Shown here in pieces: positions 23,738 to 31,532 of a stretch of 64,000 nucleotides of DNA (the stretch's first letter is position 1; each line of letters starts with the position of its first letter). This stretch comes from Flavisolibacter amylovorans. GTDB lineage: Bacteria; Bacteroidota; Bacteroidia; Chitinophagales; Chitinophagaceae. The notes beneath the pieces were generated by a model that did no database searches, was not told where the DNA came from, and saw only the letters and a list, made by a program, of their open reading frames with translations. The stretch covers positions 248,001 to 312,000 of the forward strand of contig NZ_BAABGY010000009.1 of the NCBI RefSeq assembly GCF_039541815.1, given 5' to 3'. The position numbers and the translations under genes were made by a program.

Positions 23738-25738
23738 ATGACCCCTTTCTACACTTTCCGCCGCAGCACACTCCTGCTGCTTGCCGGCACCGCACTCGCC
23801 TCCTCCGCCATCGCCCAGGGATGCCCGGCTACCGTGGCCCAGCCGCCGAGCCAGGCCGTCTGCGCCGGCGCCACCGCCACCGGCTACCAGTTTGCCGGCA
23901 CCGGCACCGGTTTTACCTGGACCAACAGCACCCCTGCCATCGGCCTCCCGGCAAGCGGTAGCGGCAACGTCGCTCCCTTCGCCACGGTGAATACCACCAA
24001 CAGCCCGCTCACCGCCACGCTCACCGTAACGCCGCAGAGCGGTGCCTATGCGCCGAACCCGTATGCGTATGTGCCCAACAAGGGCAACGACAACGTATCG
24101 GTCTACAACACCGCCACCAACACGGTAGTGACCAGCATCGCGGTGGGCGACGAGCCGCTGAGCGTGCAGGCCGCGCCCGACGGTATGCGCGTATACATCG
24201 CCAACTCGGCCTCCGATAACGTATCCGTGATCTCCACCTATTCCAACACCGTCATCGCCACGGTGGATGCCGTAGACGCGCCGTACGGGATGGCGCTGAC
24301 GCCCAACGGCCAGGTGCTGTATGTGGCCAACCGCGACGATCATTCCATCTCCGTCATCAACACCATCACGTTGCAGCCGGTAGACACGATCTACGTAGGC
24401 CAGGAGCCCGTGGGCCTCGCCGTATCGCCCGACGGCAGCCGGCTCTACGTGTGCAACAGCGGCTCCAACTCGGTGTCGGTGATCAATACGGCCGACGGAT
24501 CGGTGCTGACCACGGTGGCCAACATCGGCGGCGCTCCCGAAGTGCTGGCCGTTTCACCCAACGGGCAGCGGGTATACGTGAGCAACCTCGCTACCGACGA
24601 ATTGACCGTGATCGACGCAACTACGAATTCGGTGCTGACGCGTATCGGTGTCGGGATGATGCCCTTCGGGATCGCGATCAGTGCCGACGGCGCGCGCGTG
24701 TACGTCACGAATTTCAACTCGGCCAACATTGCCGTCGTCAACTCCGGCAACAACACGGTCGATCGCTTTATTGCGCTGCCGGGCAACTCCAGCCCCGCGG
24801 GGATCTCGATCAGCCCCGACGGCAGCCGCCTGTTCGTAACCCTCGAGAACAGCGGCTCGCTGGCCACGGTGCTGACCGCCAACGACCAGGTGGCTGCGAA
24901 CGTAACCGTGGGCGCCATGCCCGTATCGCTGGGCACCTTCGTATTCACGCCCCTGCAGCCCTGCAACGGCACGCCGCGCACCTTCACCATCACCGTCAAC
25001 CCGACGCCGCGGATGGCCGCACCGGGCAACAGCAGCGTATGCCCCGACGATGCCGTGGCGGTAGCCTTCAACGGCACACTGCCCGGGAGCACCTTCGCCT
25101 GGACCAATTCGGAGACCGGCACCGGCCTCGCTGCGAGCGGCACGGGCGACATTGTCTTTACCGCGGTCAACAGCGGCAGCGCCGACCTCGTGTCCACCAT
25201 CAGCGTAACGCCGCAGGCCAACGGATGTAACGGGCCCGCGCAAAGCTTTACGATCCGCGTCAACGACCGCCCCGCCGCCCCCACGCTGACCCGGCAGGGC
25301 GCTACGCTCGTTTCGTCGGCCACCACCGGCAACACCTGGTTCGTTGATAACACGCAGATCCCCTTTATCGGTACGCAGACATTTACCCCGACGTCCTCCG
25401 GTGTATACTCGGTGCGCGTCAACAGCAACCCCTGCCCGAGCCTTTTCTCCAACGCCATCAACTTCGTGGTGACGGGCATCAACGACCCGGTGCTCGAGCG
25501 CAACCTGAGCCTCGGCCCCATTCCGGCCGGCGACCTGCTCTACCTGCGCACCGGCGGCCTCACCGGTCCCTTCGACCTGCGGGTGCTGAACACGGCAGGC
25601 GCCGAGCTGCGTCCGCGGCAGCGCATCACGGATAATACCGCCATTGGCCTTGCGGGTCTTCCGGCCGGCACCTATATCGTAGAAATACAGCAGGTGCGCA
25701 CGCGTGCCCGGTTTGTGAAGACGGTCGTCAAGCGCTAA
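23738..25738 (+). CDS. T9SS-exported YVTN beta-propeller protein
   Basis: A 666-residue secreted protein. Order: signal peptide (1-27, ending ASSAIAQ); a PKD/Ig-like domain (about 30-95, FTWTNSTPAIGLPASGSGNV); a seven-bladed YVTN propeller (about 105-405) built on repeats such as VSPDGSRLYVCNSGSNSVSV; a second PKD-like domain (about 425-510) that repeats the first almost word for word (FAWTNSETGTGLAASGTGDI); and a type A T9SS sorting domain (about 582-666: LSLGPIPAGDLLYLR, LRVLNTAGAEL, GLPAGTYIVEIQ, ending FVKTVVKR). YVTN propellers usually bind proteins or surfaces. The start is the ATG at 23738, chosen for the signal peptide. Confidence 0.9.
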   Translation: MTPFYTFRRSTLLLLAGTALASSAIAQGCPATVAQPPSQAVCAGATATGYQFAGTGTGFTWTNSTPAIGLPASGSGNVAPFATVNTTNSPLTATLTVTPQSGAYAPNPYAYVPNKGNDNVSVYNTATNTVVTSIAVGDEPLSVQAAPDGMRVYIANSASDNVSVISTYSNTVIATVDAVDAPYGMALTPNGQVLYVANRDDHSISVINTITLQPVDTIYVGQEPVGLAVSPDGSRLYVCNSGSNSVSVINTADGSVLTTVANIGGAPEVLAVSPNGQRVYVSNLATDELTVIDATTNSVLTRIGVGMMPFGIAISADGARVYVTNFNSANIAVVNSGNNTVDRFIALPGNSSPAGISISPDGSRLFVTLENSGSLATVLTANDQVAANVTVGAMPVSLGTFVFTPLQPCNGTPRTFTITVNPTPRMAAPGNSSVCPDDAVAVAFNGTLPGSTFAWTNSETGTGLAASGTGDIVFTAVNSGSADLVSTISVTPQANGCNGPAQSFTIRVNDRPAAPTLTRQGATLVSSATTGNTWFVDNTQIPFIGTQTFTPTSSGVYSVRVNSNPCPSLFSNAINFVVTGINDPVLERNLSLGPIPAGDLLYLRTGGLTGPFDLRVLNTAGAELRPRQRITDNTAIGLAGLPAGTYIVEIQQVRTRARFVKTVVKR

Positions 25739-25752
25739 TGGGAGGAGTTTTT

Positions 25753-25857
25753 CGATTTCAGATTTCTGATTTCAGATTTAATGATTCCCGAGCGGCTTGC
25801 TGCGTTACTGTAAAGAAGCCTCCACTTGAAGCAATCTGAAATCAAAAATCCCAAATA
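25753..25857. repeat. paired 7-nt tandem array, GATTTCA family
   Basis: Left array 25753-25780, right inverted array 25832-25857 (ATCTGAAATCAAAAATC). It lies between convergent genes next to a terminator. Confidence 0.8.
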
Positions 25858-25888
25858 GAAAAAGCGCCCGTGAAGGGCGCTTTTTCCG
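25857..25888. terminator. bidirectional rho-independent terminator
   Basis: Stem GAAAAAGCGCCC / GGGCGCTTTTTC with a short loop, ending both convergent transcripts. Confidence 0.88.
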
Positions 25889-27064
25889 TTATGCCAGCAC
25901 CGGGTGCGGCTTAAATTCTTTGGTGCGGTCAAACAGGTAACGGTAAGTGGTGAGCTTGCGGCTCACGAAGGTGTTGTCGGCGATGTTCTTCGCCACGTTG
26001 ATCATTTTGGGATTGAAGTCGCCGATCCACTGCATCTCGTATTCTAGGTATTCGATGTGCTGGATCACCTTGCCGGTTTCCGCGATGAGGTAGGCGTCGA
26101 GACCCTTGCCCTGGAACTCCGGGATGATGCCGAACACGAGACCGGTGGCTTTCGTACACTTCTTCGTTGCTTTCACCCACAGGAACTTGAGCTTCTGCAG
26201 GAGCCCGAACTTGCCGTGCAGGTGGCGGAACCACTGGTTCAGGTCGGGCAGGTTTACAAAGATGGCCGCGGGCTTGTCGTGGTGGTACACGAACCAGATG
26301 ATGCGCTCGTCCATCACCGGTTTCATCTTTTTGAACATCAGTAGCACCTGTTCCTTCTTCAGTTCCTTGAGCCCGCCGTGGCCGGCCCAAGCCGCGTTGT
26401 AGACCGTCGTAAAGTCGACGGCGTATTTTTCGAGCTTGCTCTTTTCGATGTGCCGCGCGCTGAAAGCAGGATCTTCCTGGTAGGGGCGGGCGCGCTCGTG
26501 GATCTTTTGCGTAAGGGGCACTTTGAGGTGCATGCCGAAGCAAACCTGGTTATAGAAGGGGCGGAAGCCGTATTGCTCGAGCAGGTCCTTGTAGTAGGGC
26601 AGGTTGAAGTTCATGCCGTAGAGCGGCGGGGCGAAGCCCTCCACCTCCACGCCCCACCAGCGGTCGCGCTCGCCGAAGTTGATGGGCCCGTCCATGGCTT
26701 CCATGCCGCGCTGCAACAGCCAGTGCTTCGCCACGTCGAGCAGCATGTCGGCGGCCTGCTGGTCGTTGATGCAGTCGAAGAAGCCCATGCCGCCCACGGG
26801 CACCTCGTCGCCCTTGTTCTTGTACTTTTTATTGGTGAACGCCGCAATGCGGCCCAGCAGCTTTCCGTCCGGGCCTTTCAGCACCCAGCGCGCCGCCTCG
26901 CCGAATCGATACGTCTTGTTCTTTTTCGGGTCGAACACGTCGTCGACGTCCTTGTCGAGGGGGCGGATATAATTCGGGTTTTCCTTGTTCACCGCTACGT
27001 TCGCCATCAGGAAATCCTGTGCGAGGGCGGGTGTGGTCACCTCCAGCAGCTGCAGTTGGCTCAT
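25889..27064 (-). CDS. conserved GNAT-like protein of unknown function
   Basis: A 391-residue cytoplasmic protein. The most conserved-looking blocks are GPINFGERDRWWG and PPYYKDLLEQYGF-like sequence (here LPYYKDLLEQYGFRPF) and, near the C-terminus, VFGIIPEFQGKGLDAYLI, which resembles the acetyl-CoA loop of GNAT acetyltransferases. The arrangement suggests two GNAT-like halves. I know this as a widespread Bacteroidota family without an assigned substrate. An array begins ten bases upstream of the start. Confidence 0.7.
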   Translation of the reverse strand: MSQLQLLEVTTPALAQDFLMANVAVNKENPNYIRPLDKDVDDVFDPKKNKTYRFGEAARWVLKGPDGKLLGRIAAFTNKKYKNKGDEVPVGGMGFFDCINDQQAADMLLDVAKHWLLQRGMEAMDGPINFGERDRWWGVEVEGFAPPLYGMNFNLPYYKDLLEQYGFRPFYNQVCFGMHLKVPLTQKIHERARPYQEDPAFSARHIEKSKLEKYAVDFTTVYNAAWAGHGGLKELKKEQVLLMFKKMKPVMDERIIWFVYHHDKPAAIFVNLPDLNQWFRHLHGKFGLLQKLKFLWVKATKKCTKATGLVFGIIPEFQGKGLDAYLIAETGKVIQHIEYLEYEMQWIGDFNPKMINVAKNIADNTFVSRKLTTYRYLFDRTKEFKPHPVLA

Positions 27065-27506
27065 GGCGGCAAAAGTAATGTGCTAATGAGTTAATGTGCT
27101 AATGTGCTGATCAGGCGGCGGACAATTGGCCGGTGTTGGTAGGAGTGGACGGTGTCTGTACTCTAGAATCATGGCATTGGAGGGGTGAAGTGGCCCTACT
27201 CGGTAACGCCAAGGCGCGGAGTGATCAGGAGCGCCAAGAGGGCGAAGGACGCTACGTAGTGTTCTTACTTTGGGGGTGTTCATTTTTTTCGGGCAGCATC
27301 CTACCGGTCGTAAGGCAAAGCGTCCCGCCGGGGCGGGACATGCGCGGAGGCCGCACACAGCCGGCGGCGCTTTCTCCGGTGCGATGCTGCTTCGGGGTTT
27401 TTCAACCGATGGGTGGAGACAAGCGCGTTGGGCACAGCTTAAAAAGCAAGAGCCCCCGCGGAAGCAGGGGCCCTTTAGCACATTAACTAATTAACTCATT
27501 AGCACA
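27065..27506. repeat. 442-bp gene-free gap with paired TAATGTGC array
   Basis: The left array, 27075-27112, lies 10 bp upstream of a start codon. The right inverted array, 27474-27510, contains the L,D-transpeptidase stop codon. The centre has a weak hairpin GAGCCCCCGCGGAAGCAGGGG at 27450-27470 but no gene I can support; the open frames there are GC artefacts. Confidence 0.85.
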
Positions 27507-29186
27507 TTAACGCTTCGCGGTCTGCGCGTTGCCGGCGAACATCTTCCCGGCGAGGTCGCGGTCGTGGCCGTAGATGTCGTCGCGGAAGTTGAGGCGGCCG
27601 CGCTCGTCTACCCAGGCGGTGTAGTAAGTGATTACCACGGGCACAGGCTTCTTCAGGCGCACGTATTTCTCGGTGCCGGAATTCATGGCCTCTTCAATGC
27701 GGTCGGGCGTCCACGACGGGTCGTTGCGCAGCAGGTACTGGGCCATCTTCTCGGGCTCCTCGAGGCGGATGCAGCCGTGGCTGTAGGCGCGCTTGTCCTT
27801 GGAGAACAGGCTCTTCGCGTTGGTGTCGTGGAAGTAGATGTTGAACGAGTTCGGGAACAGGAACTTCACACGGCCCAGCGAGTTGTCGGGGCCCGGGCGC
27901 TGGCGGATCCGCGGCAGGCCGCCTTCGTCGTTGCCCACCTGCTCCATGTTCTGCCCATCGAGGTACCCCGGGTTGGAGGCCAGCTTCGGCAGGATCTCGT
28001 CGCGTACGATGGAAGGCGGCACGTTCCAGTAGGGGCTGAACACCACCTGGTTGAGGTCGCCGTTGAACATCATGGTGCTTGAGCCTTCCTTGCCCACTAC
28101 GATATTCATGTCGAAGGCCTTCTGCTTACCCTCGTATACGTGGAGCACGAACTCGGGGATGTTGGCCACGATCAGGTTGCCCGACTCCTCGGCCACCGGC
28201 ATCCAGCGCATGCGCTCCATGTTCATGAGGAGCTGCTGCAGGCGCACGGTAGCGGGCACGTTGAGGTCCTTGAGTTGTTGCTCGGTGAGCTGATCGGTAG
28301 GGGTGTAGCCCATGCGCTCCTGGAAATTGCGGATGCCGGCCAGCAGTGCGTCGTTGAAGAGCGCGGTGGTGTCGCCGGGTGCCATGTCGCCGGAGAGGGC
28401 GAGGCGTTGCTTCAGCACTTTTACCACGGCGGTGGAGTCGCCGGGCTTCAGGCCTTTGAGCGGGCCGCTCACGGTGGGCCAGCCGCCTTTTTTCACGATG
28501 TCGGTGTAGCGCGCGAGCTCCTTCTTGAGCGCGGCATAGGCCGTATTCACATCCTCGTAATATTTATTGTCCTTGTGCTTCTTATTGAGCAGCGAGTCGG
28601 CGAGGTAGAGTGCCTCCTCTTTTTTCCGCGGCACGAAGCGCTCCATCTCCTTGCGCTTCACCTGGCCGTCGGCGTAGTACTGCGTCATGTAGCGGATGAA
28701 ATGGTCGGTGAGCTTGAGCTCGGTCTGCAGGGCGTTCTTGTCGCCGGCCGCGAAGCGCAGCTTTTCCTCGCTGGTGAGGGCGTTCATCCGCTTCAGGAGG
28801 GCCTTGTCGCGGAGCGTGGTGTCGCCGCGGTGCTCAACGGTATAATCGAGCAGGTTCCAGAAGCCGCGCGCCTGCTCGGTGAGGCCGTCGGTGGCGAACC
28901 ACGCAAACTGGTAGTTGCGGGCATTGTAAAAGGAAGTGATCCGGCGCGCGACGGAATCCGATACTTTGTTCTCCGCGATGTACTGCACGACGGCGTTGCT
29001 GTCGAGGAACAGGTCGGTGTAGGCGTTTTCGCGGGTGATGCTGACGTCGCGCCGGGAGATCTTCTTGCTCGTGCGCGCGGCATCTTCGTTGCCGCTGTCC
29101 TCGGCTTCGTCGGCGCCGGCGCTTGAGTTGCAGGCAGCCGCGAACAGCGTACCGATGAGGGTGGTGTAGAGGAGTAGCTTCTTCAT
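27507..29186 (-). CDS. L,D-transpeptidase, lipoprotein (YcbB-like)
   Basis: A 559-residue enzyme forming 3-3 peptidoglycan cross-links or attaching proteins to peptidoglycan. Lipoprotein signal with Cys19 (LFAAACNSS). A helical N-terminal scaffold follows, then a peptidoglycan-binding domain (about 245-315, SGPLKGLKPGDSTAVVKVLK, IRNFQERMGYTPTDQLTEQQ), and the YkuD catalytic domain (about 335-500) with YSHGCIRLEEP: His470 and catalytic Cys472. The layout matches E. coli LdtD/YcbB. The length is normal. It fits the peptidoglycan theme of the dcw cluster further on. Confidence 0.92.
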   Translation of the reverse strand: MKKLLLYTTLIGTLFAAACNSSAGADEAEDSGNEDAARTSKKISRRDVSITRENAYTDLFLDSNAVVQYIAENKVSDSVARRITSFYNARNYQFAWFATDGLTEQARGFWNLLDYTVEHRGDTTLRDKALLKRMNALTSEEKLRFAAGDKNALQTELKLTDHFIRYMTQYYADGQVKRKEMERFVPRKKEEALYLADSLLNKKHKDNKYYEDVNTAYAALKKELARYTDIVKKGGWPTVSGPLKGLKPGDSTAVVKVLKQRLALSGDMAPGDTTALFNDALLAGIRNFQERMGYTPTDQLTEQQLKDLNVPATVRLQQLLMNMERMRWMPVAEESGNLIVANIPEFVLHVYEGKQKAFDMNIVVGKEGSSTMMFNGDLNQVVFSPYWNVPPSIVRDEILPKLASNPGYLDGQNMEQVGNDEGGLPRIRQRPGPDNSLGRVKFLFPNSFNIYFHDTNAKSLFSKDKRAYSHGCIRLEEPEKMAQYLLRNDPSWTPDRIEEAMNSGTEKYVRLKKPVPVVITYYTAWVDERGRLNFRDDIYGHDRDLAGKMFAGNAQTAKR

Positions 29187-29401
29187 ACCCCAGAATTTTA
29201 CAAAACCTGTGCCCGTAGTGCAGAGATAGACGGGGCGCGGTGCTTTGGGTTTTTATTGGCAAAAAATGGGGAACCGGAACGGGGTTTTCAGCGGTTTGGG
29301 ACGGTTTTGAGCGATTTTGAAGGGGCGGCTGCCGACGAACAAGCGCCTTGCACCCGTCTGCAGCTTCGTCAATTGGTTCGCCGTTTGTCGTGGTAGCCGT
29401 T

Positions 29402-29893
29402 ATGAAGGGCTTTGATTATTCGCTTGATTTCAAAAAGACCGACTTCCGGAAACACCCGGAGCTGTACCGCATGGGCAAGGGCGAGCAGGGCGTGCTGCTG
29501 GTAGAGCCGTACAAGAGCGAGCTCCTGCCGCACTGGCGCTTCCGCACGCCCGAGGTGGCAAGGGCTTCCGCGGCGAAGCTGCTCGCGCTCTTCTATGCTT
29601 ACCGCGATGCGGCCGACTTCGTGGGGATGGATATGGCCCGCAAGTTCCTGCAGATGGGCTATACGCGAAGCCGCCGCTATGCCAACCACGCTTCGGGGCA
29701 GAAATACAAGGGCGCCGTGCCGGCCGATAAAAAGGGCCAGAGCGGCGCCCATGGCCGCCCGCAGCTGCCCCTCGATCCCGACCCGGTAAAGGCCGAAAGC
29801 GCAGCCATCTTCTGGGACGCCTGGAAGGAAGCCGCTGCCGACCCGGCGTACGTGGCGGCGGTAGCGGAACATAAGAGGAAGGTGAGCGAGTGA
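29402..29893 (+). CDS. DUF4385 protein
   Basis: A 163-residue cytoplasmic protein of the DUF4385 family: FDYSLDFKKTDFRKHPELYR near the N-terminus, EPYKSELLPHWRFRTPEVA, and MGYTRSRRYANHASGQKY. The function is unknown. The start is the ATG at 29402. The stop codon runs into an array of ATCTCAG units. Upstream (29187-29401) is a 215-bp divergent promoter region without visible repeats. Confidence 0.85.
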   Translation: MKGFDYSLDFKKTDFRKHPELYRMGKGEQGVLLVEPYKSELLPHWRFRTPEVARASAAKLLALFYAYRDAADFVGMDMARKFLQMGYTRSRRYANHASGQKYKGAVPADKKGQSGAHGRPQLPLDPDPVKAESAAIFWDAWKEAAADPAYVAAVAEHKRKVSE

Positions 29894-30222
29894 TCTCAGA
29901 TCTCAGATCTCAGATTTCAGATTTAGGCTGACGCACGCCAGGGGGATCTCAGATTCAGAGATGCGGCGGGGCGGATGCCTGTTACTACCCGTCATTGCTG
30001 GGGCAGGCTGCCGGAGGCAAGCCTGCGACGAAGCAATATGCCGCTGTCGGGTACTGCTGCTGTTGGCGAGTACTCCGCGTAACGCAGGAAATTACGTCGC
30101 TGCGCCCGCAATGACGACCCGCTCTTGTCATCCTAAGCTTGCCGAAGGACGACCCCTTACTAATAAACAAATAGACAAATAGACTAATAAACGAATGGCC
30201 TGATTTTCGAGCCTCTTACCAC
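29891..30222. repeat. gene-free gap with array, palindromic repeats and a second array
   Basis: A 329-bp gap. Array 29891-29925 (GATCTCA, 7 nt) starts at the stop codon, with a short further copy at 29946-29960. Then come a degenerate CGTCATTGCTGGGG...GCAATGACG palindrome (29991-30117), a copy of the widespread motif TTGTCATCCTAAGCTTGCCG (30125-30149), and an 8-nt AATAGACA array (30160-30194) upstream of uvsE. Confidence 0.8.
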
Positions 30223-31140
30223 ATGATGAACCTGGGTTATGCCTGCATCAACATGCAGCTGGCGGAAGAGGGGGTCACCACCAACAAGGGGATGATCAAG
30301 CGCACCTTTCAGGAGAAGGGGGTGGTCTATGCGTCGCAGCTGGCCCTGCAGAACGTGCAGGCGCTCTTCCGCATCCTGCAATGGAACCTCCGCAACGGCA
30401 TCGGCGTATTCCGCATCACCTCGGAGCTCTTTCCCTGGGCCTCGGAGTACCCGCTCGAAGACATGCCCGACTTCCCGATCATCAAACGCACCCTCGAGGA
30501 ATGCGGCAAGCTGCCGATCCGCGTGAGCACCCATCCCGGGCCGTTCAACAAGATGGCCGGCACGGGCGCCACACTCGAGAACACGATCAAGGACCTCGAG
30601 ATCCATTCCCGGCTCTTCGACCTGATGGGGCTCACGCCCTCGCACTGGAACAAGATCAACATCCATGTGGGCGGCGCCTACGGCGACAAGCAGGAGAGCA
30701 TGCGCCGCTTTGCAGAAAACTTCGCCCGGCTCTCGCCCAACCTGCAGCAGCGCCTGACGGTGGAAAACGACGACAAGCCCGGGCTGTACACGGTGGCCGA
30801 CCTGCGCTACCTCCACGGGCTCATCGGCATCCCGATCGTGTTCGATTATTTCCACCACCGGCTGCACCCGGGCGGCCTCGGCGAGGAGGAGGCCTTTCAC
30901 CTGGCCTACGACACCTGGGATGTGCGCCCGGTATTCCATTATTCGAGCTCCCGCCGCGAGTACGAGGACCCGAAAGCCCCCAAGGAAGCCCATGCCGACT
31001 ACATCTACGAGCCCATCAATACCTATGGCAAGGAGGTCGACATCGTGCTCGAGGCCAAGATGAAGGAGGGCGCCCTGCAGCGGTATTACCAGCAGTTCGG
31101 GACGCCCCCTGTCCCCCCAAGGGGGCACTTGGTCCGGTGA
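30223..31140 (+). CDS. uvsE: UV DNA damage endonuclease
   Basis: A 305-residue TIM-barrel endonuclease that nicks DNA 5' to UV photoproducts, starting alternative excision repair. Family blocks: NLGYACINM at the start, GIGVFRITSELFPWAS, HPGPFNKM, NIHVGGAYGDKQESMRRF, LTVENDDKPGLYTV and FDYFHHRLHP, carrying the metal-binding His/Glu/Asp set. The last ~11 codons (FGTPPVPPRGHLVR) are translated from a GC-rich dispersed repeat, so the native C-terminus has been replaced or extended. Confidence 0.93.
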   Translation: MMNLGYACINMQLAEEGVTTNKGMIKRTFQEKGVVYASQLALQNVQALFRILQWNLRNGIGVFRITSELFPWASEYPLEDMPDFPIIKRTLEECGKLPIRVSTHPGPFNKMAGTGATLENTIKDLEIHSRLFDLMGLTPSHWNKINIHVGGAYGDKQESMRRFAENFARLSPNLQQRLTVENDDKPGLYTVADLRYLHGLIGIPIVFDYFHHRLHPGGLGEEEAFHLAYDTWDVRPVFHYSSSRREYEDPKAPKEAHADYIYEPINTYGKEVDIVLEAKMKEGALQRYYQQFGTPPVPPRGHLVR

Positions 31141-31425
31141 TTTCTTCTGGTTGCGGTACTTCTCCGGAACCTGAGCGTAGCTATCCAGGGCAAATGCCTT
31201 GTCGCGGATTTCGATTGTCAATACCAATTACTAATGCCTTCTTTACCGCTCCTGGCCTGGAATGCGGAAGGTCAAACCTAACCCAAGTATCCGGCGGGTG
31301 AGGTAAACGAATGGTGTGAAAAAGTAGGCCGCCGGCAGGCCATGCGCCCCAAAGTGCTGTCTGAAAAGACCGTGATCGTGAAGTCGGATCGACCTAAGTG
31401 CCCCCTTGAGGGGACAGGGGGCTTT
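31101..31425. repeat. inverted GC-rich dispersed repeat pair
   Basis: CCCCCTGTCCCCCCAAGGGG at 31104-31134 overlaps the end of uvsE; the inverted copy is at 31395-31425. The 260 bp between them hold no intact gene, but frame fragments there look protein-like (for example VNEWCEKVGRRQAMRPK at 31301-31351), possibly a decayed gene. The rest of the 392-bp gap leads to the atpD promoter. Confidence 0.7.
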
Positions 31426-31429
31426 TTCC

Positions 31430-31460
31430 TTGTTCGCTTGGCGATATTCTACTACCTTTG
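31430..31460 (+). promoter_or_regulatory. atpD promoter, TTG-N20-TACCTTTG
   Basis: The -7 box TACCTTTG (31453-31460) fits TAnnTTTG exactly, with TTG at 31430-31432 twenty bases upstream. The leader to the ATG is about 65 nt. The best complete Bacteroidota-type promoter match I found here. Confidence 0.55.
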
Positions 31461-31532
31461 CCGCCTGAAAACGGGAGGGGCCCTGCTTGCAGCCTTCCCA
31501 TCACCCCAAAAAACGCTATTTAAACGCTTTTT

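Noticed and set aside
27113..27473. Gene in the gap upstream of the GNAT-like protein
   Set aside because: Several open frames exist but are Arg/Pro/Gly-rich, lack a shared boundary with any promoter or terminator and match no family I know.
31141..31227. Small minus-strand protein beginning near TIEIRDKAFALDSY
   Set aside because: It reads like protein for about 28 residues but then enters the GC-rich repeat and the antisense of uvsE. At most a remnant; no start or family is supported.
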